Positions 54,540 through 64,000 are shown, counted from the first letter of the stretch. The stretch is 64,000 bases of DNA from Alentia gelatinosa (GCA_950022655.1 OX465580.1:1225122-1289121); one strand, 5' to 3'. Numbers and translations are program-made. Notes: a model not told the origin generated them from the letters alone.

Positions 54540-56104
54540 TCACCTACTCAGGGGTAACATGGCGGCCCCCGGGCACATCTACTGTATCACCTCCATCAAT
54601 GAATAACACCTACTCAGGGGTAACATGGCGGCCCCCCGGGCACATCTACTTTATCACCTCCAGCAATGAATAACACCTACTCAGGGGCAACATGACGGCC
54701 CCCAGGCACATCTACTGTATCACCTCCAACAGTGAATAACACCCACTCAGGGGCAACATGGCGGCCCCCGGGGCACATCTACTTTATCACCTCCAGCAAT
54801 GAATAACACCTACTCAGGGGCAACATGGCGGCCCCCGGGCACATCTACTTTATCACCTCCAACAATGAATAACACCTACTCAGGGGCAACATGGCGGCCC
54901 CCGGGGCACATCTACTGTATCACCTCCAGCAATGAATAACACCTACTCAGGGGCAACATGGCGGCCCCCGGGCACATCTACTGTATCACCTCCAGCAATG
55001 AATAACACCTACTCAGGGGCAACATGGCGGCCCCCAGGCACATCTACTTTATCACCTCCAACAATGAACAACACCTACTCAGGGGCAACATGGCGGCCCC
55101 CGGGGCACATCTACTGTATCACCTCCAGCAATGAATAACACCTACTCAGGGGCAACATGGCGGCCCCCAGGCACATCTACTTTATCACCTCCAACAATGA
55201 ACAACACCTACTCAGGGGCAACATGGCGGCCCCCGGGGCACATCTACTTTATCACCTCCAACAATGAATAACACCTACTCAGGGGCAACATGGCGGCCCC
55301 CGGGCACATCTACTGTATCACCTCCAGCAATGAATAACACCTACTCAGGGGCAACATGACGCCCCCGGGGCACATCTACTTTATCACCTCCAGCAATGAA
55401 TAACACCTACTCAGGGGCAACATGGCGGCCCCCGGGGCACATCTCCGTCACCTCCAACAGTGAATAACACCCACTCAGGGGCAACATGACGGCCCCCAGG
55501 CACATCTACTTTATCACCTCCAACAGTGAACAACACCTACTCAGGGGCAACATGACGTCCCCGGGGCACATCTACTTTATCACCTCCAGCAATGAATAAC
55601 ACCTACTCAGGGGCAACATGGCGGCCCCCGGGGCACATCTACTGTATCACCTCCAACAATGAATAACACCTACTCAGGGGCAACATGGCGGCCCCCGGGC
55701 ACATCTACTGTATCACCTCCAACAATGAATAACACCTACTCAGGGACAACATGGCGGCCCCCGGGGCACATCTACTGTATCACCTCCAGCAATGAATAAC
55801 ACCTACTCAGGGGTAACATGGCGGCCCCCGGGCACATCTACTGTATCACCTCCAGCAATGAATAACACCTACTCAGGGGCAACATGGCGGCCCCCGGGGC
55901 ACATCTACTTTATCACCTCCAGCAATGAATAACACCTACTCAGGGGCAACATGGCGGCCCCCGGGGCACATCTACTTTATCACCTCCATCAATGAATAAC
56001 ACCCACTCAGGGGTAACATGGCGGCCCCCGGGCACATCTACTGTATCACCTCCATCAATGAATAACACCTACTGAGGGGCAACATGGCGGCCCCGGGGCA
56101 CACA
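54540..56104. repeat. Satellite, 66-67-bp unit, about 23 copies, each with CAACATGGCGGC
   Basis: Unit CACCTACTCAGGGGCAACATG, GCGGCCCCCGGGGCACATC, TACTTTATCACCTCC, ARCAATGAATAA. One unit-and-a-half equivalent is in family B at 46030-46100. CAACATGGCGGC resembles the YY1 site. The array stops about 20 bp from the GT31 stop codon, so that gene's 3' UTR must begin inside it. Confidence 0.94.
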
Positions 56105-56122
56105 TCTGCGCGATACCAAACA

Positions 56123-58357
56123 TCAGCAGTGTTCGTGGATCCAGTACATGTCGGCCGGCCGGTCCACGCCGTGGAAACTGATCCAGTCGTCGGGCCGCGC
56201 ACACCTCGTCCCGCGCCGCACCTTCCTGTAGTGAGAGTCGAAGCCCCGCGTGTCCCTGACGACCGCCTCCCGCCCGCCCTGCTCCGCCACCAGCCCCAGG
56301 TACACGTCCTCCATCACGAAGTAGGGCACGTCGGGCGACACGCGCAGGACGAGCCTGACGGCGGCGGCCGACGCTACCACGGTGGTGCCCACACAGTAGG
56401 GCGGGTACCACGACCAGGGGTACTCGTTACGACTCACGTACCACTTGTAGATGAGTCCGCGTAACGGCGGCGAGCGATGGTAGCAGCGGCCCAGCATCCA
56501 GGCGGACGCGGGCTGCGCGCGCACAACGGGCGATAAACGGGCCATGTTGACGTAGTTGTCGCCCGCGGTGCGGACGACGTAGGACGCGGCCTGACAACGC
56601 CTCGCCCACCAGTGGAAGCCGCTGAGCACCTTCAGCGACAGGTTGTAGTAGGAGTCCACGTAGTTCTCCTGAAGGACGTCCCCGAACACCGCGCTCTCCC
56701 GGCGCAGGGTGCGCTGCTCCTCGCGCGACCACCCGACCCCGAACAGGAACACCGTCCGCGTCCTGTTAGTCGCCTCCCCCCAGGTGGCGCGTATAGCACG
56801 ACGGGTGGCGCCCTCCGCGGGCACCGTCGTCACCAGGAGCAGCGTCTCGGTGGTGCGCGCGCACGCGGCCACGCTGAGCACACTGTGGTAGATGTAGGGG
56901 AAGCAGCCCGAACACGACCTGGTGCGGACCTCAGTCGGGTAGGTTCGGGTCTTCAACATGAAGTGACCCTGGCGGACTTCTCGTGGAACTCCAGACAGGT
57001 TTCTGTCCGGGATTTGAGCCACGAAGCACATGCCAGGCACCGGCGGCTCCGGCTCAAGTCTCTCAGCTAAGAGAGCGGCATTGAGAGACTCGGGGTTTAA
57101 CTTTACATGAGTTAAGGCAGTGGCGAGGGCAGTTCTCGTACTTGCTTTTACACCCGTGTTCCTCTTGTGGTGTTCCTGTAGAGGTCGTCTTGTAGTGGCA
57201 GTGGACTGTAGATTTCTATTTGCCTGTTGAGGTGAGGCAGTGGACACGGCAGTCTCAGACTGTAGATTTCTATTGGTCTGTTGATGTGAGGCAGTGGACA
57301 CGGCAGTCTCAGACTGTAGATTTCTATTTGTCTGTTGAGGTGGGGCAGTGGACACGGCAGTCTCAGACTGTAGATTTCCATTGGTCTGTTGATGTGAGGC
57401 AGTTGAAACGGCAGTCTCAGACTGTAGATTTCTATTGGTCTGTTGATGTGAGGCAGTTGACACGGCAGTCTCAGACTGTAGATTTCCATTGGTCTGTTGA
57501 TGTGAGGCAGTTGACACGGCAGTCTCAGACTGTAGATTTCTATTGGTCTGTTGATGTGAGGCAGTTGACACGGCAGTCTCAGACTGTAGATTTCCATTGG
57601 TCTGTTGATGTGAGGCAGTTGAAACGGCAGTCTCAGACTGTAGATTTCTATTGGTCTGTTGATGTGAGGCAGTTGACACGGCAGTCTCAGACTGTAGATT
57701 TCCATTGGTCTGTTGATGTGAGGCAGTTGACACGGCAGTCTCAGACTGTACATTTCCATTGGTCTGTTGAGGTGAGGCAGTGGACACGGCAGTCTCAGAC
57801 TGTAGATTTCCATTGGTCTGTTGAGGTGAGGCAGTGGACACGGCAGTCTCAGACTGTAGATTTCTATTAGCCTGTTGAGGTGAGGCAGTTGACACGGCAG
57901 TCTCAGACTGTAGATTTCTATTGGTCTGTTGAGGTGAGGCAGTGGACACGGCAGTCTCAGACTGTAGATTTCTATTGGTCTGTTGATGTGAGGCAGTGGA
58001 CACGGCAGTCTCAGACTGTAGATTTCTATTTGTCTGTTGAGTTGAGGCAGTGGACACGGCAGTCTCAGACTGTAGATTTCTATTGGTCTGTTGAGGTGAG
58101 GCAGTGGACACGGCAGTCTCAGACTGTAGATTTCCCTTGGTCTGTTGAATTGAGGCAGTGGCAGTGTTATCAGAATTCACACCCATTTCTCTGTGGTAAA
58201 AATCCAAAACTCTTGCCGGCATTTCCGACAAAGACCGAAACATGATTCGGGACATTTTCTCCCGCGGTTCCTTGCTCTTCATCCACGGAACACCTATAAA
58301 TAGGACCAGATAGCAGAGACTGAGGAGGGCGAGGACCCTGACAGCCCGTTTAAACAT
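56123..58357 (-). CDS. GT31 family (beta-1,3-galactosyltransferase-like) protein with repeat stalk
   Basis: 744 residues, one exon, as is common in this family. A short basic cytoplasmic tail and membrane anchor (about 6-24) predict a type II Golgi protein. Then comes a stalk with 18 copies of an 18-residue repeat (about 67-386) and a C-terminal GT31 domain (about 495-744). Seen: RRAIRATWG with W526, VFLFGVG, a DSYYNLSLK block, CxxASYVV, YPPYC followed by GT, and EDVYLG (E683-D684). These match the beta-3-glycosyltransferase motifs in order. Odd: the metal-binding DDD is AGD at 598-600 (RTAGDNYVN), so two of three acids are missing. Activity may be reduced, changed or lost. If active, it would add a sugar in beta-1,3 linkage to glycan chains from a UDP-sugar. 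Acceptor and sugar cannot be read from the sequence. An N-acetylglucosaminyl- or galactosyl- member are both possible. Confidence 0.88.
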   Translation of the reverse strand: MFKRAVRVLALLSLCYLVLFIGVPWMKSKEPREKMSRIMFRSLSEMPARVLDFYHREMGVNSDNTATASIQQTKGNLQSETAVSTASPQQTNRNLQSETAVSTASTQQTNRNLQSETAVSTASHQQTNRNLQSETAVSTASPQQTNRNLQSETAVSTASPQQANRNLQSETAVSTASPQQTNGNLQSETAVSTASPQQTNGNVQSETAVSTASHQQTNGNLQSETAVSTASHQQTNRNLQSETAVSTASHQQTNGNLQSETAVSTASHQQTNRNLQSETAVSTASHQQTNGNLQSETAVSTASHQQTNRNLQSETAVSTASHQQTNGNLQSETAVSTAPPQQTNRNLQSETAVSTASHQQTNRNLQSETAVSTASPQQANRNLQSTATTRRPLQEHHKRNTGVKASTRTALATALTHVKLNPESLNAALLAERLEPEPPVPGMCFVAQIPDRNLSGVPREVRQGHFMLKTRTYPTEVRTRSCSGCFPYIYHSVLSVAACARTTETLLLVTTVPAEGATRRAIRATWGEATNRTRTVFLFGVGWSREEQRTLRRESAVFGDVLQENYVDSYYNLSLKVLSGFHWWARRCQAASYVVRTAGDNYVNMARLSPVVRAQPASAWMLGRCYHRSPPLRGLIYKWYVSRNEYPWSWYPPYCVGTTVVASAAAVRLVLRVSPDVPYFVMEDVYLGLVAEQGGREAVVRDTRGFDSHYRKVRRGTRCARPDDWISFHGVDRPADMYWIHEHC
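57194..58159 (-). repeat. Coding minisatellite, 54 bp = 18 residues, 18 copies
   Basis: Lies within the GT31 stalk. Unit protein reads TASHQQTNRNLQSETAVS with changes mainly at the H/P/T/I, R/G and T/A positions. Length is a multiple of three, so copy changes keep the frame. The units are Ser/Thr-rich, suitable for O-glycosylation, and have no N-glycosylation sequon. Long antisense frames result from it. Confidence 0.93.
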
Positions 58358-58858
58358 GGTACCGGGCAGGTATGGTTCGCTGAGTGCACGTTACACGTTG
58401 ATATACATCCCTCGTCACCTCATGGCGGTACAGCTGTCCGCCTATTGACGCCGAGCCACCAATAGCCAGCTCCCTATAACAATAGCACGTCCAGCGGAAT
58501 GCGGCTGATGCGGCTGATAAATGAGGCCCCTCAATGCCTTATGGATTATTTTATTTAGTCAATCAAACACGGTACTTAACTTCTATTTCTTTATTAACAC
58601 ACACGCCCAGCATCACCTGACATTGTCCGCGCGCAAATACAAGAGCAGCAAATGACAAGTCGCACCTTGTGACACCTCCAGGTCTACTGCATATATCTCA
58701 CCCCTGGTATGTTTCCCACATAGACTTACCATTGGGAACTTGTATCCAACGCCGATGGAGTATTTAGAAAGAAATACTTACTAGTGGATTTTGTCACAAA
58801 TGTTAGCCTTTTACTCAATGTGAGGGTGAGATAAATTCCGAAACCTATTCAAGTTTAG
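58358..58858. other. Upstream region of the GT31 gene, no distinct promoter motif
   Basis: No TATA box, NRF-1 or ETS cluster is visible in the first 200 bp upstream. TATCTCACCCCTGG (58695-58708) and GTGAGATAAATT (58825-58836) belong to dispersed repeats. Confidence 0.45.
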
Positions 58859-58963
58859 GGTCAGAGCTTGATCCCATCTCGTTTGAATCGCTGTGTAATC
58901 CACGCGGTTTCGGCTTGTGGATTACTACGCGATTCAAACTCGCTCGGATACGAGCTCTGACCG
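58859..58963. mobile_element. Hairpin element, ~46-bp arms
   Basis: Left GGTCAGAGCT ... GTTTGAATCG ... GTAATCCAC pairs with right GTGGATTAC ... CGATTCAAAC ... AGCTCTGACC. The apex holds GGTTTCGGCTT. Several compensated and uncompensated mismatches are present. Confidence 0.7.
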
Positions 58964-59650
58964 TAAACTCTCATGGGTTTCCTCTGCAGTAACTTGCCGT
59001 GTCGGTCGATTAGGACCTCGGGAATCTGGGACTCGTGGGGTGTTTTAGGATCGTACACGCGGACCCTATTCTGCAGGCCAACGAGAACAAGGGACAATGT
59101 GGGTGAACTTTGTCCTGCACTCGTCGATGAGCTCTAGCCTGGAAGGAGAGTCTTAGCTAAAGAACCTGAATATCATTAAACAAAAACACTCCTACGAGGT
59201 CTCTAAGATAAACACTACTCCGCTCAGTGAACTTAGTCCCTCAGCACCGTATTGCTGATATCATGATACCTGTATCGTCATGTTCATCAAGGCTCAAATT
59301 AAATCACACTTGGTTGAGTATGTCATGACGTGGTCTAAGCGATTCGCTGACGTGGTTTCTCGTTCCCAGCTCTCTGCACTTTGTTAACAGCTGCTTCGTT
59401 TAGAACGAGTGCAACTTTTCATTTGATGGCAACAGGTTTCAGAGACTGCCGACTGCCGACTCCACCCTGTCACGGGGGGGGGGGGGGGGAGGGGGGGAGG
59501 GGGGAGGGGGGAGGGGGGGAGGGGCAAACTCTACCTGGAAGCTCGGCGTCCGTAGGACAGTAAACGAGTACATTGTATACTGCTAGGGCGACATTAAGAT
59601 GACCTGACAACTATCGATTTTCTATACACTGTAGAAGTAGGTGAGAATTG
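58964..59650. other. Non-coding; G-rich tract 59477-59524
   Basis: G13 followed by GGGGGGA-type repeats (59477-59524) could form quadruplexes. No gene recognised. Confidence 0.5.
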
Positions 59651-59713
59651 CTGGAGTTTTGGCTCCGGACTTCATTCGGCTTCGCCTCATAAAGTCACTA
59701 TGCCAAACTCCAG
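59651..59713. mobile_element. Hairpin element with CATTCGGCTTCGCCTC apex
   Basis: CTGGAGTTTTGGC pairs with GCCAAACTCCAG around ACTTCATTCGGCTTCGCCTC. One arm and the apex are also present, inverted, at 27241-27272. Confidence 0.7.
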
Positions 59714-59884
59714 TCGTGGCATCCAGTGGCCAAGATTAAAAGTCATCCAGTTTTACGATAATCTGCTTTCTAGTTGCATAACGGTTCATACCGTGTTTGT
59801 CATGGGATGTGTCATCCGGATTTAGTGTCAATCCCTAAACTCAAACCTAAAATCTAGTCAGGCTATTTCCAGAGCAGAGAACAA

Positions 59885-60012
59885 CATTTTAGCCAAGATA
59901 ATTTACTTTCTGTGTTTATCTCACCCCTGTACACACAACATGAAGAGATGACACACAGGATATAGACCATGGAGAACGAACTGCAATACTCGTATGGGCA
60001 TGGAGAAGGAGT
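59885..60012 (+). repeat. Dispersed repeat family A, copy 3
   Basis: TTTATCTCACCCCTGTACAC, ACACAGGATATAGACCATGG and GGGGCATGGAGAA-type blocks match the copies at 1.8 and 25.7 kb. Confidence 0.75.
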
Positions 60013-60475
60013 TCCCAATGTTAAACCTATGGGAAAAATACCAGGGATGAGATAAACCCCTTTACCCTCAACCTATGATGTTTAATTGAAACAAAATATG
60101 ACTGTAGAAGTGGGAAAGTCTGTCGTGTCCATCCTGCGTTGTAGGTGTAAGACTCAATTTGAGGCAGACTAAGACAGCCACATGAAACATGATTCCCAGA
60201 AAACATGAGAACAAAATCAGCGACATTTCCCCAGAGTCCACCTTCATAAGAAGCAGAAAGAGCTCCTTCATAAAACACCTTCACAAAAAGAGAAACACTC
60301 GGAGAAGACAAGTGGAGAAAAACGGGAATTCCGCCGAGTAAGAAGTGGCTGATGTGAAAAGTGGCCTCCGTGAGAGCAGGAAGAGTGTGACCCTGGGGCC
60401 TGTTTAATAATGAACAGCCACCTCACGACAGGTGGTACGAGGCTCGTGGTGAGGGGAGTCGTTGATAAGAGGGGA
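60013..60475. other. Non-coding, no gene recognised
   Basis: CACCTCACGAC / GTCGT-GGTGAGG words at 60420-60470 may be an outer part or relic of the adjacent foldback family. Confidence 0.45.
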
Positions 60476-60875
60476 CCCCCACCTACCACGATAGGCCACG
60501 ACATGCTTCCCAATCGCTACGATTTGAAATGGGGAAATCGTGACCTATCGGGAGGTCCCCGATAGGTCCAACAGTTTGAAATTGTAGAGCGTGCCAACGC
60601 CTTGGGAGGACCAATAACATAAACTATGGTCACGATAGCTCCACGACGAAACCAGCGGCTGCTACGATACCCTACGACAAAATTTCCAACATGTTGGAAA
60701 TTATCGGGACCTCTACGATTGGCGTTTTCATCGCAGCCAATCGTGAGCTGTCGTAGACGGAATCGCAGAAACCTGTCCCACCTACCACGATTTTGCCAGA
60801 CCTCACGCTACAATCGGAATGGTGTCGGGAAGGCCGTCGTAAGGCCAATCGGGACCAGAATCGTGGTAGGTGGGG
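60476..60875. mobile_element. Palindromic foldback element 2, 400 bp
   Basis: Left end CCCCCACCTACCACGAT and right end ATCGTGGTAGGTGGGGG are inverted copies. A perfect 22-bp palindrome at 60681-60702 is centred on CCAACATGTTGG, near the midpoint. The interior is rich in CTACGAT and ATCG words, and the terminal motif recurs at about 60777-60793. CCACCWACCAYGAY ends and an ACGACAAAAT..AACATGTT centre are shared with element 1. Confidence 0.78.
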
Positions 60876-61404
60876 GCAGGCTTTAAGGGTCGGTCTTGTC
60901 CAGCCACGACCCGTGTAGGACGCGAGGCTGATAAAAAAGGCATCCAGCTAAAGACACCTTGGTGGTAGACTCGTACCTCATGACTCGTTAAAACAATCTC
61001 TTAGTTATTTCATTAATTAAAAACAAAAAAAAGTCTGACTATCCTGAGTCGGAGACAAGAAAGGTGAAGTAAGGTAGGTTGCGTAATGCCCATTTCCCTA
61101 ATCTTTTTTTCTCTCATTTTTCTTTCTTATTATATTTCTCTTGATAGAGTTATTTTCTTAATACAGTTCTCAAAGAAATCCTGTACTATTCCAGTACTAT
61201 TCCTGCTGTTGATTTTTTATATATTTTTTTTATTTCAAGAAATAATACATTCCAGGTCGGTTCTACTTATTGGTAGGTCTTCCACCGAGTCGCGTACAAC
61301 TATGTCTCAGCAGTGATTGAACCAACACACAAAGGGGATTGACATTCACATATTTACAGGGTGACAGTGGTGAAGTGTCGAGCTTAATGGTGTACCGGTA
61401 TCAG
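60876..61404. other. AT-rich non-coding, no gene recognised
   Basis: T-rich stretches at 61100-61250. No RNA gene or exon recognised. Confidence 0.5.
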
Positions 61405-61690
61405 TCAAGTTTGCCACTCATAGACACTCAGTTGTCTCTTGGTTAGGCATTTGAACTCTTGAATTGTACTGACTTGCTGCGTTGTCTCATCCAGGTGGTT
61501 CCATAGTGGAATATGTAGCGGGGATTTCTGGTAGCGGCTTGTTTTGGGACGTCTACACCTTATTTTTGAAGAGCTACGAGTGACCCTATTGGCTAATGGT
61601 ACTTTGTCTGGTACTTTCGATCTTATAAACATTAGGGTTAGATGCTGTAAGTTCCTTCTGGTGACTAGGTTCTGAGGATATTTTGACGAT
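61405..61690 (-). pseudogene. LINE (non-LTR retrotransposon) ORF2 C-terminal fragment
   Basis: The minus-strand frame shows RRNLQHLTLM, ANRVTRSSSK, RPKTSRYQKS, IPLWNHL and IQEFKCL in order. This matches the conserved tail of Jockey/CR1/RTE-type reverse transcriptases (RR..L..L-K, TR, P.t.RY..S, WN.L, FK..L). The catalytic RT part is absent, as expected for a 5'-truncated copy. Confidence 0.6.
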
Positions 61691-62084
61691 GTGAGCCTGT
61701 GATCAGTCAGAAATACACAAGGACGGGTTTTTAGAAGTATCGTACCGTATACTGACTCATCTCTACTGAAACTACTCGCTTTGTCCCGTTCAAAAACGCC
61801 ACCACACTTTTTTCTCCCGTGATAATTCCGGACTGGATTCTGCTCTGAACGGCCGAGTGGACCAACCCTTCACCGCCCCACTCCTGATACCAAGACAACG
61901 TGACCCACTATAGACGCCGGCCGCCACCAGGCGTCACCAGGGGGCGCCACCCGCGGCCGGAAGGAGCCTCGTTTTGGCGCTAAATTCTATTAGCGCCGTG
62001 AGTTAGTGCTGCCATCTGGTGGAGAGGGTGTAGCGGGCAGCTCGGGGTCGGCGCAGAGAGAGAGCCGTGAGGAACGAGACGAGG
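61691..62084. promoter_or_regulatory. Non-coding with two CTCF-like sites
   Basis: TCACCAGGGGGCGCC (61934-61948) is a near-ideal CTCF core. GCTGCCATCTGGTGG (62008-62022) is an inverted, weaker match. No gene recognised. Confidence 0.45.
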
Positions 62085-62515
62085 AGACAGCGGTCACGTG
62101 GTGTCAGGTCACGTGGTGTCAGGTCACGTGGTGTCAGGTCACGTGGTGTCAGGTCACGTGAGGAACGGGACGAGGAGACGGCGGTCACGTGGTGTCAGGT
62201 CACGTGGTGTCAGGTCACGTGAGGAACGAGACGAGGAGACGGCGGTCACGTGGTGTTAGGTCATGTGGTGTCAGGTCACGTGAGGAACGAGTCGATCAGA
62301 CCGCAGTCACGTGGTGTCAGGTCACATGGTGTCAGGTCACGTGGTGTCAGGTCACGTGGTGTCAGGTCACGTGGTGTCAGGTCACGTGAGGAACGGGACG
62401 AGGAGACGGCAGTCACGTGGTGTCGGGTCACGTGAGGAACGGGACGATGAGACGGTATTCACGTGGTGTCATGTCACGTGGTGTCATGTCACGTGGTGTC
62501 AGGTCACATGGTCTT
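62085..62515. repeat. Minisatellite, 16-bp unit with E-box (GTCACGTGGTGTCAG), about 23 units
   Basis: CACGTG occurs about 20 times; three further units carry the transition variants CATGTG or CACATG. Longer blocks starting GAGGAACG(A/G)GACGA recur five to six times, giving a higher-order unit. Confidence 0.93.
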
Positions 62516-62970
62516 GGGTGTCTTGTTTTCACCCCTCTTTGGCCTGCTCCTCGCCTGCCACCCACCTCTCACCCTGCCACCCACTCATCCCCACATCACC
62601 CCCTCCACCCACCTCTCACCCTACCACCCACTCACCCACACATCACCCCCTCCACCCACCTCTAACCCTGCCACCCACTCACCCCCACATCTTCCCCGCC
62701 ACCCATCTCTCACCCTGCCACCCACTCACCCCCACATCATCCCCGCCACCAACCTCTCACCCTGCCACCCACTCAACCCCACATCAACCCCTCCACCCAC
62801 CTCTCACCCTGCCACCCACTCAACCCCACATCACCCCCTCCACCCACTCCCACAGCCCCTCTCACCTGCCCCCAGCCTCTCTCCCTCTGCCACCCCACAC
62901 CCCCTCTCACCTCCCCCCACCCTCTCCTCCTCTGCCACTCCCACACCCCCTTCGATCCTCTCGACCCCCC
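62516..62970. repeat. C-rich minisatellite (CTCACCCTGCCACCCACTCA)
   Basis: Units of about 42-44 bp: CACCTCTCACCCTGCCACCC, ACTCACCCCCACATC, ACCCCCTCC. Decays towards 62960 into CCTC/CCAC words. Confidence 0.9.
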
Positions 62971-63859
62971 CCCCCCGCCCGCCGGCCGTTCCCCTCGCGC
63001 CGCTGGCAGGCCCTTTCCGTACACCTGTAGCCAATTCCATCTTTTACTGCCAGCCCCTGCGTTCACCATGGGGACCGCGGCCGCCGATTGGCCACTCCAT
63101 CATTCCGTGCGCCCGCTGCTCAGTTCGCCTTTTACTGACAACCCGCTAGGAGAGCCGGCCTCGCCTGTACCTCCGGGGGGAGAGTGAGAGCGGCAGCAGA
63201 AATGAATTTCGTCAATCATTCGTGTCAGTCGGCGTAAATGTAAATTATTGATGCACGGAGTGTGTATGATTAGAAAGTCCTGTCCCTTCTAAAGACAAAC
63301 ACTTCGCAGTGACACCCAATCTCTGCCTGATACATGAGCCTTTATTTCTTATTGTCAACTCTAACGAAAAATGATAAGACAATGACAGCGTGAATCGCAA
63401 TTTCATTTTGACCAGCAGTACTTCCGGTGGCCGGTCACGTGTGTTATGACGTCAGAACGCCCCACGCCCTACAGAACATACTCCCCCTACCGTCACTACA
63501 CAGAACAACAACCCCCACAATTCCATCCACCACTTCCTGTTTCCGCCAATTCAGTCCAGTCACCTACACAGGGTGAGGTTAGCAACATGGAGTTGTCCCT
63601 CTTCCTTCACTGCCATATAAGGAACATAATATTTGTGCTTTGTAACAGCATCCAATAACTGTATTCAGAGCAGACCACGACCTTCACCCTGACCTCCTTA
63701 CATAGTGTTAATAGCGCCTTGGGACGGTTCTACTGTCTATAGTTGACCTGAATGTAGTGGGCCACAACCACCCTCCTAGTTATTCATCCCGGTTGTAATC
63801 GTGTTGTTTCATTCTTCTCGCCCTCTCTCCTCATACCCGGAACTGGTATCCCTGTCCCA
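62971..63859. promoter_or_regulatory. GC-rich non-coding with ETS, E-box and CRE sites
   Basis: ACTTCCGGT (63419-63427), CACGTG (63436-63441) and TGACGTCA (63447-63454) lie within 36 bp, a dense promoter-type cluster. An ATG (63446) overlaps the CRE and opens a 70-codon frame with no recognised domain. No gene is assigned. Confidence 0.4.
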
Positions 63860-64000
63860 CAGGCTGAACATTGCCAACTTGTTCTCCATGCTACTTCAAG
63901 TATTGCAGTCCATTCTCCAACTCGTTTGAATGCTATGTGGTATTCACTCGGCTGTCACCTCGTTCATATCACTCCGCATCAAACTCATGAAGAAGGACAA
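63860..64000 (-). repeat. Dispersed repeat family A, copy 4 (inverted, runs off the window)
   Basis: The reverse complement carries the hairpin with GAGGTGACAGCCGAGTG loop and CAAACGAGTTGGAGAA as in copy 1, but lacks the central ~100 bp with TTTATCTCACCCC. It joins directly to TGGACTGCAATAC. Confidence 0.72.

Noticed and set aside
57148..58245. Plus-strand and alternate-frame ORFs inside the GT31 stalk
   Set aside because: Shadows of the 54-bp coding repeat; only the minus frame continues into anchor and enzyme domains.

Overview
The window is animal nuclear DNA, very probably from an invertebrate. The lophotrochozoan or mollusc-like guess is inference, resting on the mix of repeats and the protostome-like spelling of one receptor exon. 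There is no bacterial gene organisation. The window has very few genes and an exceptional load of tandem repeats: adding up my own intervals, about 25 kb of the 64 kb lies in some 40 different minisatellite or microsatellite arrays with units from 2 to about 96 bp. Most long open frames are translations of these arrays, not genes.

Region by region. 1-13 kb: five large minisatellites (units 84-96, 47, 15, 46, 9 and 19 bp), one short inverted-repeat element and dispersed hairpin repeats. 13.2-21.0 kb: a complete, apparently intact LTR retrotransposon of the Ty3/gypsy type on the minus strand, with gag, pol and an F-type env. Its LTRs differ at one visible position, it has a 4-bp target duplication, and a GGGAAAC slippery site sits directly before the gag stop. 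It split a 35-bp tandem repeat. 21-36 kb: inverted-repeat elements, C-rich satellites, and a piggyBac-like MITE lying inside a 34-bp satellite at one of its TTAA sites. 35.9-36.6 kb: a 420-bp palindromic foldback element followed by a tRNA-derived SINE-like sequence. 37-48 kb: more arrays, a CpG-rich promoter-like block (42.8-44.1 kb) and two arrays rich in the CRE octamer TGACGTCA. 49.5 kb: one exon of a discoidin-domain receptor (plus strand), preceded by two broken copies of its own intron-exon junction and followed by a 40-bp intronic satellite. 54-58.4 kb: a 66-bp satellite runs to within about 20 bp of the stop codon of a single-exon GT31 (beta-1,3-galactosyltransferase-like) gene on the minus strand. 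That gene has an 18-residue repeat stalk and an altered DxD motif. 58.4-64 kb: hairpin elements, a second palindromic foldback, a LINE tail fragment and an E-box (CACGTG) array.

How it fits together. Only the retroelement genes work as a set: Gag particle, Gag-Pol by -1 frameshift, and Env fusion protein. The two host genes are unrelated. The cross-cutting features are (i) arrays whose units carry consensus transcription-factor sites, with one array keeping the CpG of its CRE in every unit while a neighbouring CpG decays, and (ii) transposons nested in satellites, where the undamaged repeat units show the pre-insertion site.
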